Shown: positions 16,602-25,131 of the stretch, in pieces
Layout of the letters: the number at the start of each line of letters is the position of its first letter
Position numbering within the stretch: the stretch's first letter is position 1
Source of the DNA: Xanthobacteraceae bacterium
Lineage (GTDB): Bacteria > Pseudomonadota > Alphaproteobacteria > Rhizobiales > Xanthobacteraceae
Reading direction: 5' to 3'
Length of the DNA: 41,485 bases
NCBI GenBank assembly: GCA_028290465.1
Contig: JAQGJU010000043.1
Coordinates: 1 to 41,485, forward strand
Position numbers and translations under genes: made by a program
Notes under the pieces: model-generated
The model's database searches: none
Seen by the model: the letters and a program-made list of their open reading frames with translations, nothing else
What the model was told of the DNA's origin: nothing

Positions 16602-17588
16602 ATGAACCTTCTTCCATCCATTCGTGCTGTTGCCGGCCTGATGTGTGTTGGCGCGATCACGCTTTCGTCCAACTTCGCGCAGGCGCAGACCTATCCGGAC
16701 AAGGTGGTTCGTCTGGTGGTGCCGGCCGGGCCGGGCGGCCCGACCGACGTGCTGGCGCGGCTGATCGCCGACCGTCTGACGGCGTCGCTGAAGCAGCCCG
16801 TCATCGTCGACAATCGCGGCGGCGCCGGCGGCGTCATCGGCGCGCGTTCGGTCGCGACCGCGAGCCCGGACGGCTACACGCTGCTGTTCGGCAATACGGC
16901 GACCTTGGCCAATATCCCGGCGGTGTCGAAGAGCGCGAACTACGATCCGGTGAAGAATTTCACCGCCGTCGCCAAGCTGACGGATTCCTATCAGATCCTG
17001 GTGGTTGCACCGGAATTCCCGGTGAAGTCCGTGGCCGAGTTGATCGCCTACGCGAAGGCCAATCCGGGCAAGCTGAACTACGCGGACGTCGGCATCGGCA
17101 ACCTGACGCACCTGTCCGGCGAGTTGCTGAAGCTGAAGGCCGGCATCGACTTCGTGCCGGTGCACTACAAGAGCGGCGGCGAGGCGATGACCGCGCTGCT
17201 CGGCAATCAGGCGCAGTTCGCGATCGACAATGTCGCGGTGGTGCGGCCGCTGTTGCAGGACGGCAAGCTGCGCGCGCTCGCCGTCACCAGCAAGACGCGG
17301 CAGCCGGATTTCCCGGATCTGCCGACCATGATCGAGGCTGGCGTTGCGGACTACGTGGTGACCAGCTTCTTCGGCGTGGTCGCGCCGGCCGGCACGCCGC
17401 TGGCGATCGTGCAGCGGCTGAACGCCGACATCCTGGCGGCGCTGAAGACCCCCGAGACCCAGGCCGTGATGGCCAAGCTCGGCGCCAAGCCGGCGAACGA
17501 GACGCCGGAGGAATTCGGCGCCTTCATCGCGGCCGAGCTCAAACGCTGGACCGACATCGCCAATACGGCCGGTATCAAGATCGATTAA
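16602..17588 (+). CDS. Bug-family (TctC-like) substrate-binding protein
   Basis: 328 residues, signal peptide ending FAQAQ, hence periplasmic. Family marks are YPDKVVRLVVPAGPGGPTD at the mature N-terminus, NRGGAGGVIG and ASPDGYTLLFG. Such proteins bind carboxylates for tripartite tricarboxylate transporters; no TctA/TctB genes lie nearby, as often with orphan Bug proteins. It is in line with the dioxygenase (37-bp gap), which suggests capture of an aromatic acid or ring-cleavage product. GCGAGGAG precedes the ATG. Confidence 0.92.
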   Translation: MNLLPSIRAVAGLMCVGAITLSSNFAQAQTYPDKVVRLVVPAGPGGPTDVLARLIADRLTASLKQPVIVDNRGGAGGVIGARSVATASPDGYTLLFGNTATLANIPAVSKSANYDPVKNFTAVAKLTDSYQILVVAPEFPVKSVAELIAYAKANPGKLNYADVGIGNLTHLSGELLKLKAGIDFVPVHYKSGGEAMTALLGNQAQFAIDNVAVVRPLLQDGKLRALAVTSKTRQPDFPDLPTMIEAGVADYVVTSFFGVVAPAGTPLAIVQRLNADILAALKTPETQAVMAKLGAKPANETPEEFGAFIAAELKRWTDIANTAGIKID

Positions 17589-17623
17589 GCGTTTATTTGA
17601 AGGACGCGTCGTGGCCTTTGACC

Positions 17624-17667
17624 CGTCGCCCTTCGAGGCTCGCTACGCTCGCACCTCAGGGTGACGG
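17624..17667. repeat. Intergenic repeat with inverted ends
   Basis: CGTCGCCCTTCGAGG ... CCTCAGGGTGACGG flanking a GCTCGCTACGCTCGC core. Of a kind I associate with bradyrhizobial intergenic repeats. It lies in the gap between the binding-protein gene and the flavin monooxygenase gene and may partly uncouple them. Confidence 0.6.
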
Positions 17668-17690
17668 TTAGAGTTCTGGAGTACGAATTA

Positions 17691-19292
17691 ATGGATTCGG
17701 AGACTTTCGCGCTGGTGGTCGGTGGTGGCCCCGTCGGCCTGTCGGCCGCCATCGAACTGCGCTGGCGCGGCGTGCCGACCATGCTGGTCACCGAGCACAC
17801 GGAGACGGCCAAGCACCCGAAGTGCAACGTCACCAATGCGCGCTCGATGGAGCATTTCCGCCGGCTTGGCATTGCGCACCGGTTGCGCTCGGAAGGGCTG
17901 CCGGCCGACGTGCAGCGCGCCAGCGCCTATGTGACGCGGTTCTGCGGGCACGAGTTCGGCCGGCTGCCGCGCGCCTGGCAGGACTGGCCGACGCCCGAGA
18001 ATCCGGCGACCGTGTCGCAAATCGTGCTCGAACGCGCGCTACGTGATGTGGCCGAACAGCAGGACGGCGCGCAGATCCATTTCGGCTGGAAGCTGCAATC
18101 GTTCACTGCGAGCGACGACGGCGTCGTCGCCACCGTAACGCGCGGCGCCGATGGCGAGACCCGCCAGATCAAGGCGCGCTATCTGCTCGGCATCGATGGC
18201 GCCAGCAGTTCGGTGCGGCGTTCGCTCGGCCTCAAGATGATCGGCGATGATGGAACGGAGCCCCGCGCGTTCATGGGCGGCACCATGCTGTCCTATTACA
18301 TCCGCGCGCCCGGCCTGATGGCGGCAAGCGGCCGCGCGCCGACCCACATGACCTGGATCATCAATCCCGACATGCGGGCGATGATGTATGCGCAGGACGG
18401 CCGCGAGACCTGGGTGGTGCACTATCAGGTGCCGAAGGACATCGACTGGAAAACCGTCGATCCGAAAGCGACGATCCGCGCCATGCTCGGCAGCGACCTC
18501 GAATTCGAAATCCTGTCCGGCGGTCCGTGGACCGGCGGCCTGTCGCTGGTCGCCGAGCATTATCAATCCGGCCCGGTGTTCCTGGCCGGCGACGCCGCGC
18601 ATCTGTACACGCCGCTCGGCGGTCTCGGCATGAATGCCGGCATCGGCGATGCGATGAATCTTGGCTGGAAGATCGCGGCCGCCTATGAGGGCTGGGCCGG
18701 CCCGAGGTTGCTGGACAGCTATGAGATCGAGCGCCGGCCGATCGGCGTGCGCAATTCACAACTCGGCATCCATTGCACCAAGTTCATGGACGGCTGGGTG
18801 CCGCCGGCCAACATGGAAGACGATACGCCCGAGGCGGAGCGCACCCGCGCGGCGTTCGGCGCCAAGGTGATGCAGGACGACCAGATCCAATATCGCTCGG
18901 TCGGCCTGCAACTCGGTGAGCGCTACGATACGTCGCCGGTGGTGTGGGCGCCCGACAGCCCGACGCCGCCGGACCCATGGGATGTGTACGATCCGCTGGA
19001 CCGTCCCGGATCGCGGGCACCGCATTTCTGGCTGGCGAAAGACCGCTCGGTGTTCGATGAAGGCGGCAAGGACTTTACGCTGCTCGACTTCGGCGCGCCC
19101 GACACGGCTTTGGGGCTGGCGCAGGCCGCGCAGCAGCGCGGCGTGCCGCTCAAGGTGCTGGCGGTCGACGCTCTGCCGGACGATCTCTATCGCCACAAGA
19201 CGGTGCTGATCCGGCCCGACCAGCATATCGCCTGGCACGGCGACACCGTCGCCGATCCGCTGGCCGTGATTGATCGCGTGCGCGGGGCGTAA
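17691..19292 (+). CDS. Class A FAD-dependent aromatic monooxygenase (PheA/TfdB type)
   Basis: 533 residues. N-terminal FAD motif VVGGGPVGLSAAIEL (about residues 9-23), central HMTW region and the second FAD motif FLAGDAAHLYTPLGGLGMN (about residues 303-321), followed by a thioredoxin-like C-terminal domain of the phenol hydroxylase type. It should ortho-hydroxylate a phenolic ring with NAD(P)H and O2, feeding a catechol to the extradiol enzyme upstream. ATG 17691 has GGAG ten bases before it; the GTG at 17661 lies in the repeat and is rejected. Confidence 0.88.
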   Translation: MDSETFALVVGGGPVGLSAAIELRWRGVPTMLVTEHTETAKHPKCNVTNARSMEHFRRLGIAHRLRSEGLPADVQRASAYVTRFCGHEFGRLPRAWQDWPTPENPATVSQIVLERALRDVAEQQDGAQIHFGWKLQSFTASDDGVVATVTRGADGETRQIKARYLLGIDGASSSVRRSLGLKMIGDDGTEPRAFMGGTMLSYYIRAPGLMAASGRAPTHMTWIINPDMRAMMYAQDGRETWVVHYQVPKDIDWKTVDPKATIRAMLGSDLEFEILSGGPWTGGLSLVAEHYQSGPVFLAGDAAHLYTPLGGLGMNAGIGDAMNLGWKIAAAYEGWAGPRLLDSYEIERRPIGVRNSQLGIHCTKFMDGWVPPANMEDDTPEAERTRAAFGAKVMQDDQIQYRSVGLQLGERYDTSPVVWAPDSPTPPDPWDVYDPLDRPGSRAPHFWLAKDRSVFDEGGKDFTLLDFGAPDTALGLAQAAQQRGVPLKVLAVDALPDDLYRHKTVLIRPDQHIAWHGDTVADPLAVIDRVRGA

Positions 19293-19452
19293 AGCGAGAC
19301 CTGTTACTTTCCGCCGTGAGCGTCCTTATGAGGACGTCGCGCGGCGACGCCAGTCATTTTCATATTGCCGTAGGTCGGTTTATATTGTGATATGCGCCGC
19401 CGCCAAAGTGGAGCGGATGCCTGACGCATGCTCAAGTGCGGAGGAAGACACG

Positions 19453-19541
19453 ATGCCCCGCGAATGAAGGGTGTCGACCTGATCACCGAGTATCTGGTCA
19501 ACAGCGGCAAGCGCTGGCCGGATGCCGTCCCGGCCAAGTAG
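19453..19541 (+). pseudogene. Collapsed remnant of a TPP-dependent (acetolactate-synthase-like) enzyme
   Basis: GGAGG followed by ATG CCC CGC GAA TGA, then an overlapping ATG frame MKGVDLITEYLV. The latter matches the N-terminus typical of TPP-requiring enzymes. After twelve residues the frame passes to NSGKRWPDAVPAK and stops, which looks like a C-terminus. The body of the gene (more than 500 codons) is missing. The region 19293-19603 otherwise holds only a small hairpin (19321-19336) and possible promoter hexamers TTGCCG (19365) and TGATAT (19388). Confidence 0.45.
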
Positions 19542-19603
19542 ATTTCAAAAGAGTAGATTGCAAAAGACAGGGGCCGTGAACGGCCCGGTGCGAGGAAACC
19601 CAG

Positions 19604-19987
19604 ATGGCCGACGATCAGCCCAAAGCCTTCATTCGCAACATCGCCGAAGTGCCGTGGCGCGAATTCCCCAATCACTTCGGTGGCGCGCTGTCGAAGCCGC
19701 TGGTGATGCCCGAGACCGCGCAATCGCGGCATCTCGATTATCGCATTTCGATGTACCAGCCGATGGCCCATGTGGCGCGCCACAAGCACGCGGTGCAGGA
19801 GCAGGTCTATCATGTGATCGAGGGCGAGGGCCTGATGGAGATCGACGGCCAGAGCCATGTCGTGCCCAAGCACGACTTCATATTTTTGCCGCCCGGCGTC
19901 GAGCATTCGATCTCGAACAGCGGGATGGTCGACTTGGTGTTTCTGGTCGTCACCTCGCCGGTGACCGATAATGAGAAGCCGGTGTGA
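19604..19987 (+). CDS. Single-domain cupin protein
   Basis: 127 residues. Conserved-barrel metal site: HKHAVQEQVYHVIEG (His, His, Glu) with PPGVEHSI giving the third His. Cytoplasmic. Such small cupins act as dioxygenases, isomerases or sugar/aromatic-binding accessory proteins; by context it probably acts in the catabolic pathway. GAGGAAA precedes ATG 19604. It is convergent with the flavoprotein gene, with a gap of 6 bp. Confidence 0.85.
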   Translation: MADDQPKAFIRNIAEVPWREFPNHFGGALSKPLVMPETAQSRHLDYRISMYQPMAHVARHKHAVQEQVYHVIEGEGLMEIDGQSHVVPKHDFIFLPPGVEHSISNSGMVDLVFLVVTSPVTDNEKPV

Positions 19988-19993
19988 CCTCGG

Positions 19994-21502
19994 TCAACTC
20001 ACCATATCTTCCGTCACCGCCGCGAACGCCGCATTCCGGCCAGCACGTCGCCCGGACGCGAACGCCCACGCCAGATGGTGGCCATGGCCCTTGAGCAGCA
20101 GGCCGCCTTGTCCGGTCGAGCCGGCCGCATAAAGCCCGGCAATCGGCCGATCGTCGGCGCCGAGCACGCGATGTTCGTTATCGACCGCCAGACCGCCTTC
20201 GGCGTGCACGAACACCGCACGTACCGGACCCAGCACGACGTAAGGGCCATCGCCCAGCTTCGGCCGGTTGCCGGCCTCGGCATTGTGGCGCGCGACGGTG
20301 GCCGCGAGCGCGCCGGCCGGCATGCCGAGCTTGGTCGATAGCGTGTCGAGCGACGGCGCTGCCGCGAACACGTCGCGGCGATTGCGCCGGTAGTCGGCGA
20401 CATACGCGTAAGCGACGCCGGGCGCGGTCGAAACGAAATGCGGCCACGCCGAGAACAGCCGGGCGATGCGGTCGTCCAAGAGGATATAGCCGACCTTGCC
20501 GGGCTGGTCGGGTACCGCATAGACCGGCCGGTCGGTCTCGTCGGTGAAGCGTTCGCCGGCCTTGTTCACCAGCACGGCGCCTTGTGCGAACAGTTCCGGC
20601 GAGGGCGCCAGCGCGGTGGTGACGAAGCTCATCACGAAGGGCCGCAGCAGCGCGCTCGGCATATGCTCCAGCGACCACGCCATGAAATCGGCCAACAGGC
20701 GCCACGGCGGCAACAGCAATAACGGGTTGGTCTTGGTGGGCGGAATAAAACGCAGTTCCGGGCCGAGCGCGAGGTCGCCATTGAGCACGCGGGCCCCTAA
20801 CCTCAGCGCGAGTTTCTGTCCGTCGCCGGTCGCGGTCGGATTGACGCCTTCGACCTTGGCCTCCTGCGGGCCCATATGCAGGGCCTTGAGCTCGGGATCA
20901 CTGGTGAAGTCGCCGGTGGCCAATATGATGCCGCCGCGGGCTCGAAAACGTTTTCGCGCGCGGGCGCTCTCGCAGTCGATGGCGACCACGCGGCCGGCAT
21001 CCTGTACGAGATCCACGGCGCGGGTGTCGCAGCGAATGGTCACGCCGGCTTTTCGTGCGGCGCGGCCGAGATGCGCGATGTAGGACTTCGAATTCGGCAG
21101 CACATTGTGCATGCGCGGCTTGCGGTGCGGCGGCTCAGGCATCGGGCCGAAGAAGCGCACGCCCTTGTCCAGCAGCCAGCGGAACGTTTCCGGCATGGCG
21201 TCGGCCAGAATGCGCCGCAGCGCCGGATTGTCGCGCGGGTCAAGGTAGCCGTTGAACGCCGCCATGTCGCGCCAATGGTCGGCCGGACAATCCTGAATGC
21301 CGTTGCGCAATTGATGCGGCGTCGCGCTGGCGCTGATCGAGCCGATCGACCAGGCGGTCGAGCCGCCCAGCGCCGGACTTTTCTCGATCAGCAACACGCT
21401 TCGTCCGGCGACCTTGGCCTCGATGGCGGCCGCAAGGCCAGCCCCGCCACCGCCGACCACGATGACGTCGAAGGTCTCGACGCAGGTCTCCGCTTGGGTC
21501 AC
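19994..21502 (-). CDS. FAD-dependent fumarate-reductase/ketosteroid-dehydrogenase-like flavoprotein
   Basis: 502 residues. FAD motif VIVVGGGGAGLAAAIEA (about residues 14-30), GGSTAWS behind it, and a C-terminal FAD closing segment GLYAAGSTGQGGLLLKGHG. This is the FrdA/KstD/TcuA superfamily, catalysing desaturation or ene-reduction of ketones or acids. It starts at GTG 21502, overlapping the stop of the upstream stub by 3-4 bases, so translation is probably coupled. Role in the block: likely oxidation or reduction of a pathway intermediate; the precise substrate is unknown. Confidence 0.85.
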   Translation of the reverse strand: MTQAETCVETFDVIVVGGGGAGLAAAIEAKVAGRSVLLIEKSPALGGSTAWSIGSISASATPHQLRNGIQDCPADHWRDMAAFNGYLDPRDNPALRRILADAMPETFRWLLDKGVRFFGPMPEPPHRKPRMHNVLPNSKSYIAHLGRAARKAGVTIRCDTRAVDLVQDAGRVVAIDCESARARKRFRARGGIILATGDFTSDPELKALHMGPQEAKVEGVNPTATGDGQKLALRLGARVLNGDLALGPELRFIPPTKTNPLLLLPPWRLLADFMAWSLEHMPSALLRPFVMSFVTTALAPSPELFAQGAVLVNKAGERFTDETDRPVYAVPDQPGKVGYILLDDRIARLFSAWPHFVSTAPGVAYAYVADYRRNRRDVFAAAPSLDTLSTKLGMPAGALAATVARHNAEAGNRPKLGDGPYVVLGPVRAVFVHAEGGLAVDNEHRVLGADDRPIAGLYAAGSTGQGGLLLKGHGHHLAWAFASGRRAGRNAAFAAVTEDMVS

Positions 21503-21675
21503 GGCTGTTGGGCCGCCCGGCGTCCGGTCGTGAACCGGCTATTGCCGCCGGACTCGTCTTCGGGCGCGCGCTCCAGCACCAGCACGGAAACACCATGTTC
21601 GGCGGCGGCGAGCGCCGCGCAAAATGCCGCGTTACCGGCTCCCACTACGATGACATTAACTGAAGTCGGCAGCAT
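21499..21675 (-). pseudogene. N-terminal stub of a TcuA-like flavoprotein
   Basis: 58 residues: MLPTSVNVIVVGAGNAAFC begins a complete dinucleotide-binding motif, then SGGNSRFTTG, which is the second signature of tricarballylate-dehydrogenase-like enzymes, and then the chain stops after GRRAAQQP. A full gene would be about eight times longer. The stop TGA overlaps the GTG start of the intact flavoprotein. Deletion remnant, though the short frame could still be translated as a leader. Confidence 0.7.
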
Positions 21676-21931
21676 CTTGTCGTTTCCTTGGATTTTGATC
21701 TTGATATTGGGTACGGCGTATCCGCGCGGTCAGGCGGTGTCGTGGTGACGTATCGTGCTTTTAGGCTTGCCGCCGAGGATCCGAAAGCTGGACCAGCTTC
21801 AGACGGTCGCGTGCGGGTTCGTGCCGCTTCCTTATTTGATCTTGAAGACCGCTGTTCCTGGCAAGCCGCAGCCCGGAAGGCCGGCAGTCTAGAAGCGCGG
21901 TCGGGCTGTCAATTTATATTATAATGCGAGT

Positions 21932-21943
21932 TGGCATTTGCCA
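21932..21943. promoter_or_regulatory. Candidate operator in the flavoprotein/IclR divergent region
   Basis: Perfect TGGCA-TT-TGCCA palindrome within an AT-rich island (TTTATATTATAATG just before it), in the 431-bp gap 21676-22106 between the divergent flavoprotein and IclR genes. A plausible IclR target; no other structure was recognised in this gap. Confidence 0.35.
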
Positions 21944-22106
21944 TCATAAAATAACTGATGCTAGCCTAGCTGCGGCCTCTCGAGAGGAAAACTCCGCGCC
22001 TGCCTAATAGGCGGCGGCCATCGGGAAGTCGAAATACGCGTTCGTGATATGACAAAGAACGGCCGACCCTGATGTGGTCTGACGAGAATCGTTTGGAGGC
22101 GGGCAG

Positions 22107-23003
22107 GTGAGTACGAAATTGGCGCCGAAGAAAACGCAGCCACCGGTGCGCGTGGCGGGCAAATCGGCGAAAGTCGTCGAGGTGGTTCAAAGCATCGCCC
22201 CCGACATCGACGACGATGCCGACGACCGGCAACGCGGCGGCGTGCAATCGCTTGGCCGGGCTTTCGGTATCCTGGAGGAAGTGGCCCGCAATCGCGACGG
22301 CATCGGCCTCGCCGAACTCAGCAAGCGGGTCGGCCTGCACAACAGCACGACGTTCCATCTGGTCAAGACCATGGTGTCGCTGGGTTACATCCGGCAGATG
22401 AAGGACAAGCGCTACCGGGTCGGGCGTCCGTTGTTCGCGCTGGCGGCCAGCTGTCTCGACGAGATGGAAATGGTCAGCCTGGCGACGCCGGTGCTGGAAG
22501 AGCTGTCGCGGGCCAGCGGCGAGAGCGCGCATTTCGCGGTCCGCATGGGCGATTCCGTGGTGGTGATCGCCAGGACGACGGGGCCGGGCGCGTTCCAGTT
22601 CGCCGACCGGGTCGGCGTCATTCGCCCGGCCTATTGCACGGCGCTCGGCAAGGTCATTCTGTCGGCGCTGCAGGCCGGGCAGTTCGAGCGGTTTCTGGAG
22701 CGCACCGAATTGAAGCCGATGGCGCCCAAATCGATCACCGATCCGGAAGTACTGCGGCGTGATATCGAGCAGATCCGCCGCAGCGGCGTTGCGTTCGACG
22801 ACGGCGAGTTCGATCCGGAAGTTCGATGCGTCGCGGTCCCGGTGCGCGACTATACCGGGCAGATCGCCGGGGCGATCGGGATTTCCGGGCCGGTATGGCG
22901 GCTGTCGTTGCAGTCGTTGCAGGGCCTGACCGGCGTGGTGCAGAATGCGGCCGATCGCCTGTCCGGCGAATTCGGCGCGCCCGCGCGAGTCGCGGTTCGG
23001 TAG
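22107..23003 (+). CDS. IclR-family transcriptional regulator
   Basis: 298 residues. A 45-residue basic/acidic N-terminal extension, then the winged helix-turn-helix (about 46-105: GVQSLGRAFGILEEVARN, LAELSKRVGLHNSTTFHLV) and the GAF-like effector domain (about 120-285: VRMGDSVVVIARTTG, YCTALGKVILSAL). IclR members usually control aromatic-acid catabolism, and this one is divergent from the flavoprotein at the edge of the catabolic block, so it is the most likely local regulator. Start GTG 22107 with GGAGG seven bases before. Confidence 0.9.
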   Translation: MSTKLAPKKTQPPVRVAGKSAKVVEVVQSIAPDIDDDADDRQRGGVQSLGRAFGILEEVARNRDGIGLAELSKRVGLHNSTTFHLVKTMVSLGYIRQMKDKRYRVGRPLFALAASCLDEMEMVSLATPVLEELSRASGESAHFAVRMGDSVVVIARTTGPGAFQFADRVGVIRPAYCTALGKVILSALQAGQFERFLERTELKPMAPKSITDPEVLRRDIEQIRRSGVAFDDGEFDPEVRCVAVPVRDYTGQIAGAIGISGPVWRLSLQSLQGLTGVVQNAADRLSGEFGAPARVAVR

Positions 23004-23078
23004 CATTGTCGCGGCGAGCCGGGCTGCTTATCTAAGGGACATCCCCGAGCCAATCCGCATCCAATGCGAGGATCAGAT

Positions 23079-23480
23079 ATGCGCGACGACCATTTCGAGG
23101 TGACCCGCACCGACGCCGAATGGCGCCAGATGCTGACCCCTGAGCAATACGCGGTGATGCGCGGGCACGGCACCGAGCGCCCCGGCAGCTGCGCGCTGAA
23201 CTTCGAAAAGCGCGCCGGCACGTTTTCATGCGCCGGCTGCGACCAGCCGTTGTTCATTTCCAAGACCAAGTTCGAGTCAGGCACCGGCTGGCCGAGCTTC
23301 AACGATCCAGTGCCTGACTCGACCGAAAACACGGTGGATCGCAGCCATGGCATGACCCGGACCGAAGTGCATTGCGCCCGCTGCGGCAGCCATCTCGGTC
23401 ACGTCTTCGACGACGGCCCGCCGCCAACGCATCTGCGCTATTGCATCAATGGCGTCGCGATGAATTTCGAACCCGATTAA
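23079..23480 (+). CDS. msrB: Peptide-methionine (R)-S-oxide reductase
   Basis: 133 residues, cytoplasmic repair enzyme reducing methionine-R-sulfoxide in proteins. Zinc site CAGC (51, 54) and CARC (99, 102); catalytic Cys122 in RYCINGVAMNF; substrate loop GTGWPSF. ATG 23079 is chosen because GAGGA sits at normal spacing; the ATG at 23064 is in frame. Convergent with the TolA-like gene; a small CCTGG/CCAGG hairpin fills the 20-bp gap. Confidence 0.95.
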   Translation: MRDDHFEVTRTDAEWRQMLTPEQYAVMRGHGTERPGSCALNFEKRAGTFSCAGCDQPLFISKTKFESGTGWPSFNDPVPDSTENTVDRSHGMTRTEVHCARCGSHLGHVFDDGPPPTHLRYCINGVAMNFEPD

Positions 23481-23500
23481 GTCCTGGAATACCAGGCCGT

Positions 23501-24478
23501 CTATCGCTTGGGCGAGGCCTTTGGGTCGGCGATCGAATTGATGCCGGCGACATCCTGCGCGGTGAATTCGAGGTCGAGCAGCTTCCATTCCGCGTATTTG
23601 GCGGCCGGCAGGCTGTGATAGGGCTGGCATTGCGCCAGCGCCTGCATGGCGTTTTTCACCACCGGCGCGCCGAACATCGGGACGCTGACTGCCAGCAATT
23701 GCGGCTGCGCGCCGAAATTCCCATCCTGCTTCAGGGCGACCCGGATCACGGCCTTCGGCTTCTGCCCGGCCGGCACCTCGCTCGGCGCGGTCCAGCATTT
23801 GCGCAATTCCGTCCGGAAGGCCGCGATTTCGGCGGCCGACAGCTTGGCCTTGGTGTCGGACGGGGCGCCGTCGAACACGCCGAGCGAGGTCAGTTCCGGC
23901 AAATGCATCAGGTCGGCGATCCGCGCCGCGGCGGCGATGGCGTCCTGTGGGCTGGTCTCAGTCTCCGGCGGCGGCCCGGCGTCGGGCTGCTGTTGAGGCT
24001 GTTCTTGAGGCTTTTCTTGGGGCGCTGCCGGAGAAGCCGGACTTGCCGCCGACGGGGCGGCAGGTTGCTCGTTCGCCGCGGGTGCCGGCGGCCGGGCCGG
24101 CGCGGGCGCCGGTGGACTTTGCATCGCCTGTTGGGCGGTCAGCATTTGGCTGAAGTCCGGGATCTCGAGGCGGGGCGGCGGCTTCTTTTCCGGCACCGGT
24201 TGCGGCTTTTCGGGCGGCGGGGGCTTTTCCGGCTCGAGGGCGGTTTCCGGGACCAGGTCGACGATCACCGATTCAACATGCTCCATCGGGTTCGGCCGCG
24301 GGCTGGCGACCAGCACCGTGCCCAGCAGCGCGCCATGGATCAGGAAGGACACCAGCAACGCGGCTCCCAGCACCAGTCCGCCCAGCGGAGTGCCGGGAAG
24401 CTGTGGCGGCTTGCTCCGCTCGGCAACGGTGCGGTCGATCTGGGGTCCGGATACTTTGTTCAGCACGGGGGCAGACAT
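23501..24478 (-). CDS. TolA/TonB-like envelope protein
   Basis: 325 residues. One membrane helix (about 33-56), then a long Pro/Glu/Lys/Ala/Gln-rich periplasmic linker (about 80-170), and a compact C-terminal domain with a single pair of Cys (RKCWTAP, AQCQPYH) that resembles TolA domain III. The topology is that of energy-transducing proteins spanning the periplasm, but no tolQ/R or exbB/D lie next to it. ATG 24478; the longer frame from 24674 reads through the repeats and is rejected. Confidence 0.75.
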   Translation of the reverse strand: MSAPVLNKVSGPQIDRTVAERSKPPQLPGTPLGGLVLGAALLVSFLIHGALLGTVLVASPRPNPMEHVESVIVDLVPETALEPEKPPPPEKPQPVPEKKPPPRLEIPDFSQMLTAQQAMQSPPAPAPARPPAPAANEQPAAPSAASPASPAAPQEKPQEQPQQQPDAGPPPETETSPQDAIAAAARIADLMHLPELTSLGVFDGAPSDTKAKLSAAEIAAFRTELRKCWTAPSEVPAGQKPKAVIRVALKQDGNFGAQPQLLAVSVPMFGAPVVKNAMQALAQCQPYHSLPAAKYAEWKLLDLEFTAQDVAGINSIADPKASPKR

Positions 24479-24540
24479 AGCCCATTTCTTGTCGTATTCG
24501 CGACCGGCTAAACCTTAAGAGGCGGCGCAAAAGGTCGCCC

Positions 24541-24590
24541 AGAGCGTTTTCAAGTGAAGTGGAATCCACTTCACGTGAAGAAAACGCGTC
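24541..24590 (+). repeat. Palindromic element A, copy 2
   Basis: 50 bp, AGAGCGTTTT ... AAAACGCGTC, with an inner perfect palindrome GTGAAGTGGA-A-TCCACTTCAC. The best-preserved copy. It lies between divergent genes. Confidence 0.92.
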
Positions 24591-24603
24591 TTTCAATAAA
24601 ATT

Positions 24604-24653
24604 AGAGCGCGTCCGGACGCAAAACCGGTATCCACTTTTGCTGGACGCGCTCT
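24604..24653 (+). repeat. Palindromic element B, copy 1
   Basis: 50 bp starting 13 bp after element A. Perfect 11-base ends AGAGCGCGTCC / GGACGCGCTCT and a nested GCAAAA ... TTTTGC pair around CCGGTATCCAC. A second, longer copy is at 36893-36980. Confidence 0.92.
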
Positions 24654-24696
24654 GTGTCGCCACCTTGCAGCCATACCCGTGAGTCACAAGGCCCCG

Positions 24697-25131
24697 ATGA
24701 ACCGCTTTGCTTCTTTTCGTGCCGCTATCGCCGGACGCCGGCTCACCGGGCCTTCGGTCGGCAGGCTTTCGATCGGCAGGACGTCTGTCGGCAAGTCTTT
24801 GGGCGCGCTGGCCCTGCTGGCCGCCGTGGCGCTGGGCGGCTGTTCGACCAGTGTCGAGGACATTGGCTCGACGGCCGTCGATCCGGCCAAGTTCACCTTC
24901 TACAAATGCCCGGATCTGATCGTCTACAATCGCGGCATGCTCAATCGCGAGCAGGAACTGCGGAAACTGATGGAAAAGGCCGAGGCCGGCACCGGCGGAC
25001 AATTCATTAGCGCGATCGCCTACCAGAGCGAATATCTCTCGGTTCGCGGCGACCTCAACCTGATCCAGAAGGTCGCGGCCGAAAAGAACTGCGATATTCC
25101 GAAGCGGAACAGCGACCGCGCGATTCACTAG
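24697..25131 (+). CDS. Putative lipoprotein, hypothetical
   Basis: 144 residues. Basic N-terminus with GRLSIGRTSVG, hydrophobic helix and lipobox LGGC (Cys at about residue 51), then a helical soluble part (NREQELRKLMEKAEAG). Expected to be lipid-anchored in the envelope. The function is unknown. ATG 24697; an in-frame extension from 24559 is made of repeat sequence and is rejected. The stop codon lies in a hairpin shared with the convergent gene. Confidence 0.72.
   Translation: MNRFASFRAAIAGRRLTGPSVGRLSIGRTSVGKSLGALALLAAVALGGCSTSVEDIGSTAVDPAKFTFYKCPDLIVYNRGMLNREQELRKLMEKAEAGTGGQFISAIAYQSEYLSVRGDLNLIQKVAAEKNCDIPKRNSDRAIH

Noticed and set aside
18756-19238. Minus frame under the monooxygenase
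   Set aside because: Shadow of the class A monooxygenase; no ribosome site or motif.
19321-19336. CGTCCT-TATG-AGGACG hairpin as terminator of the monooxygenase
   Set aside because: Six-base stem without a T-run, too weak to call.
24559-24696. N-terminal extension of the lipoprotein
   Set aside because: It is translation of repeats A and B; the signal sequence starts at 24697.
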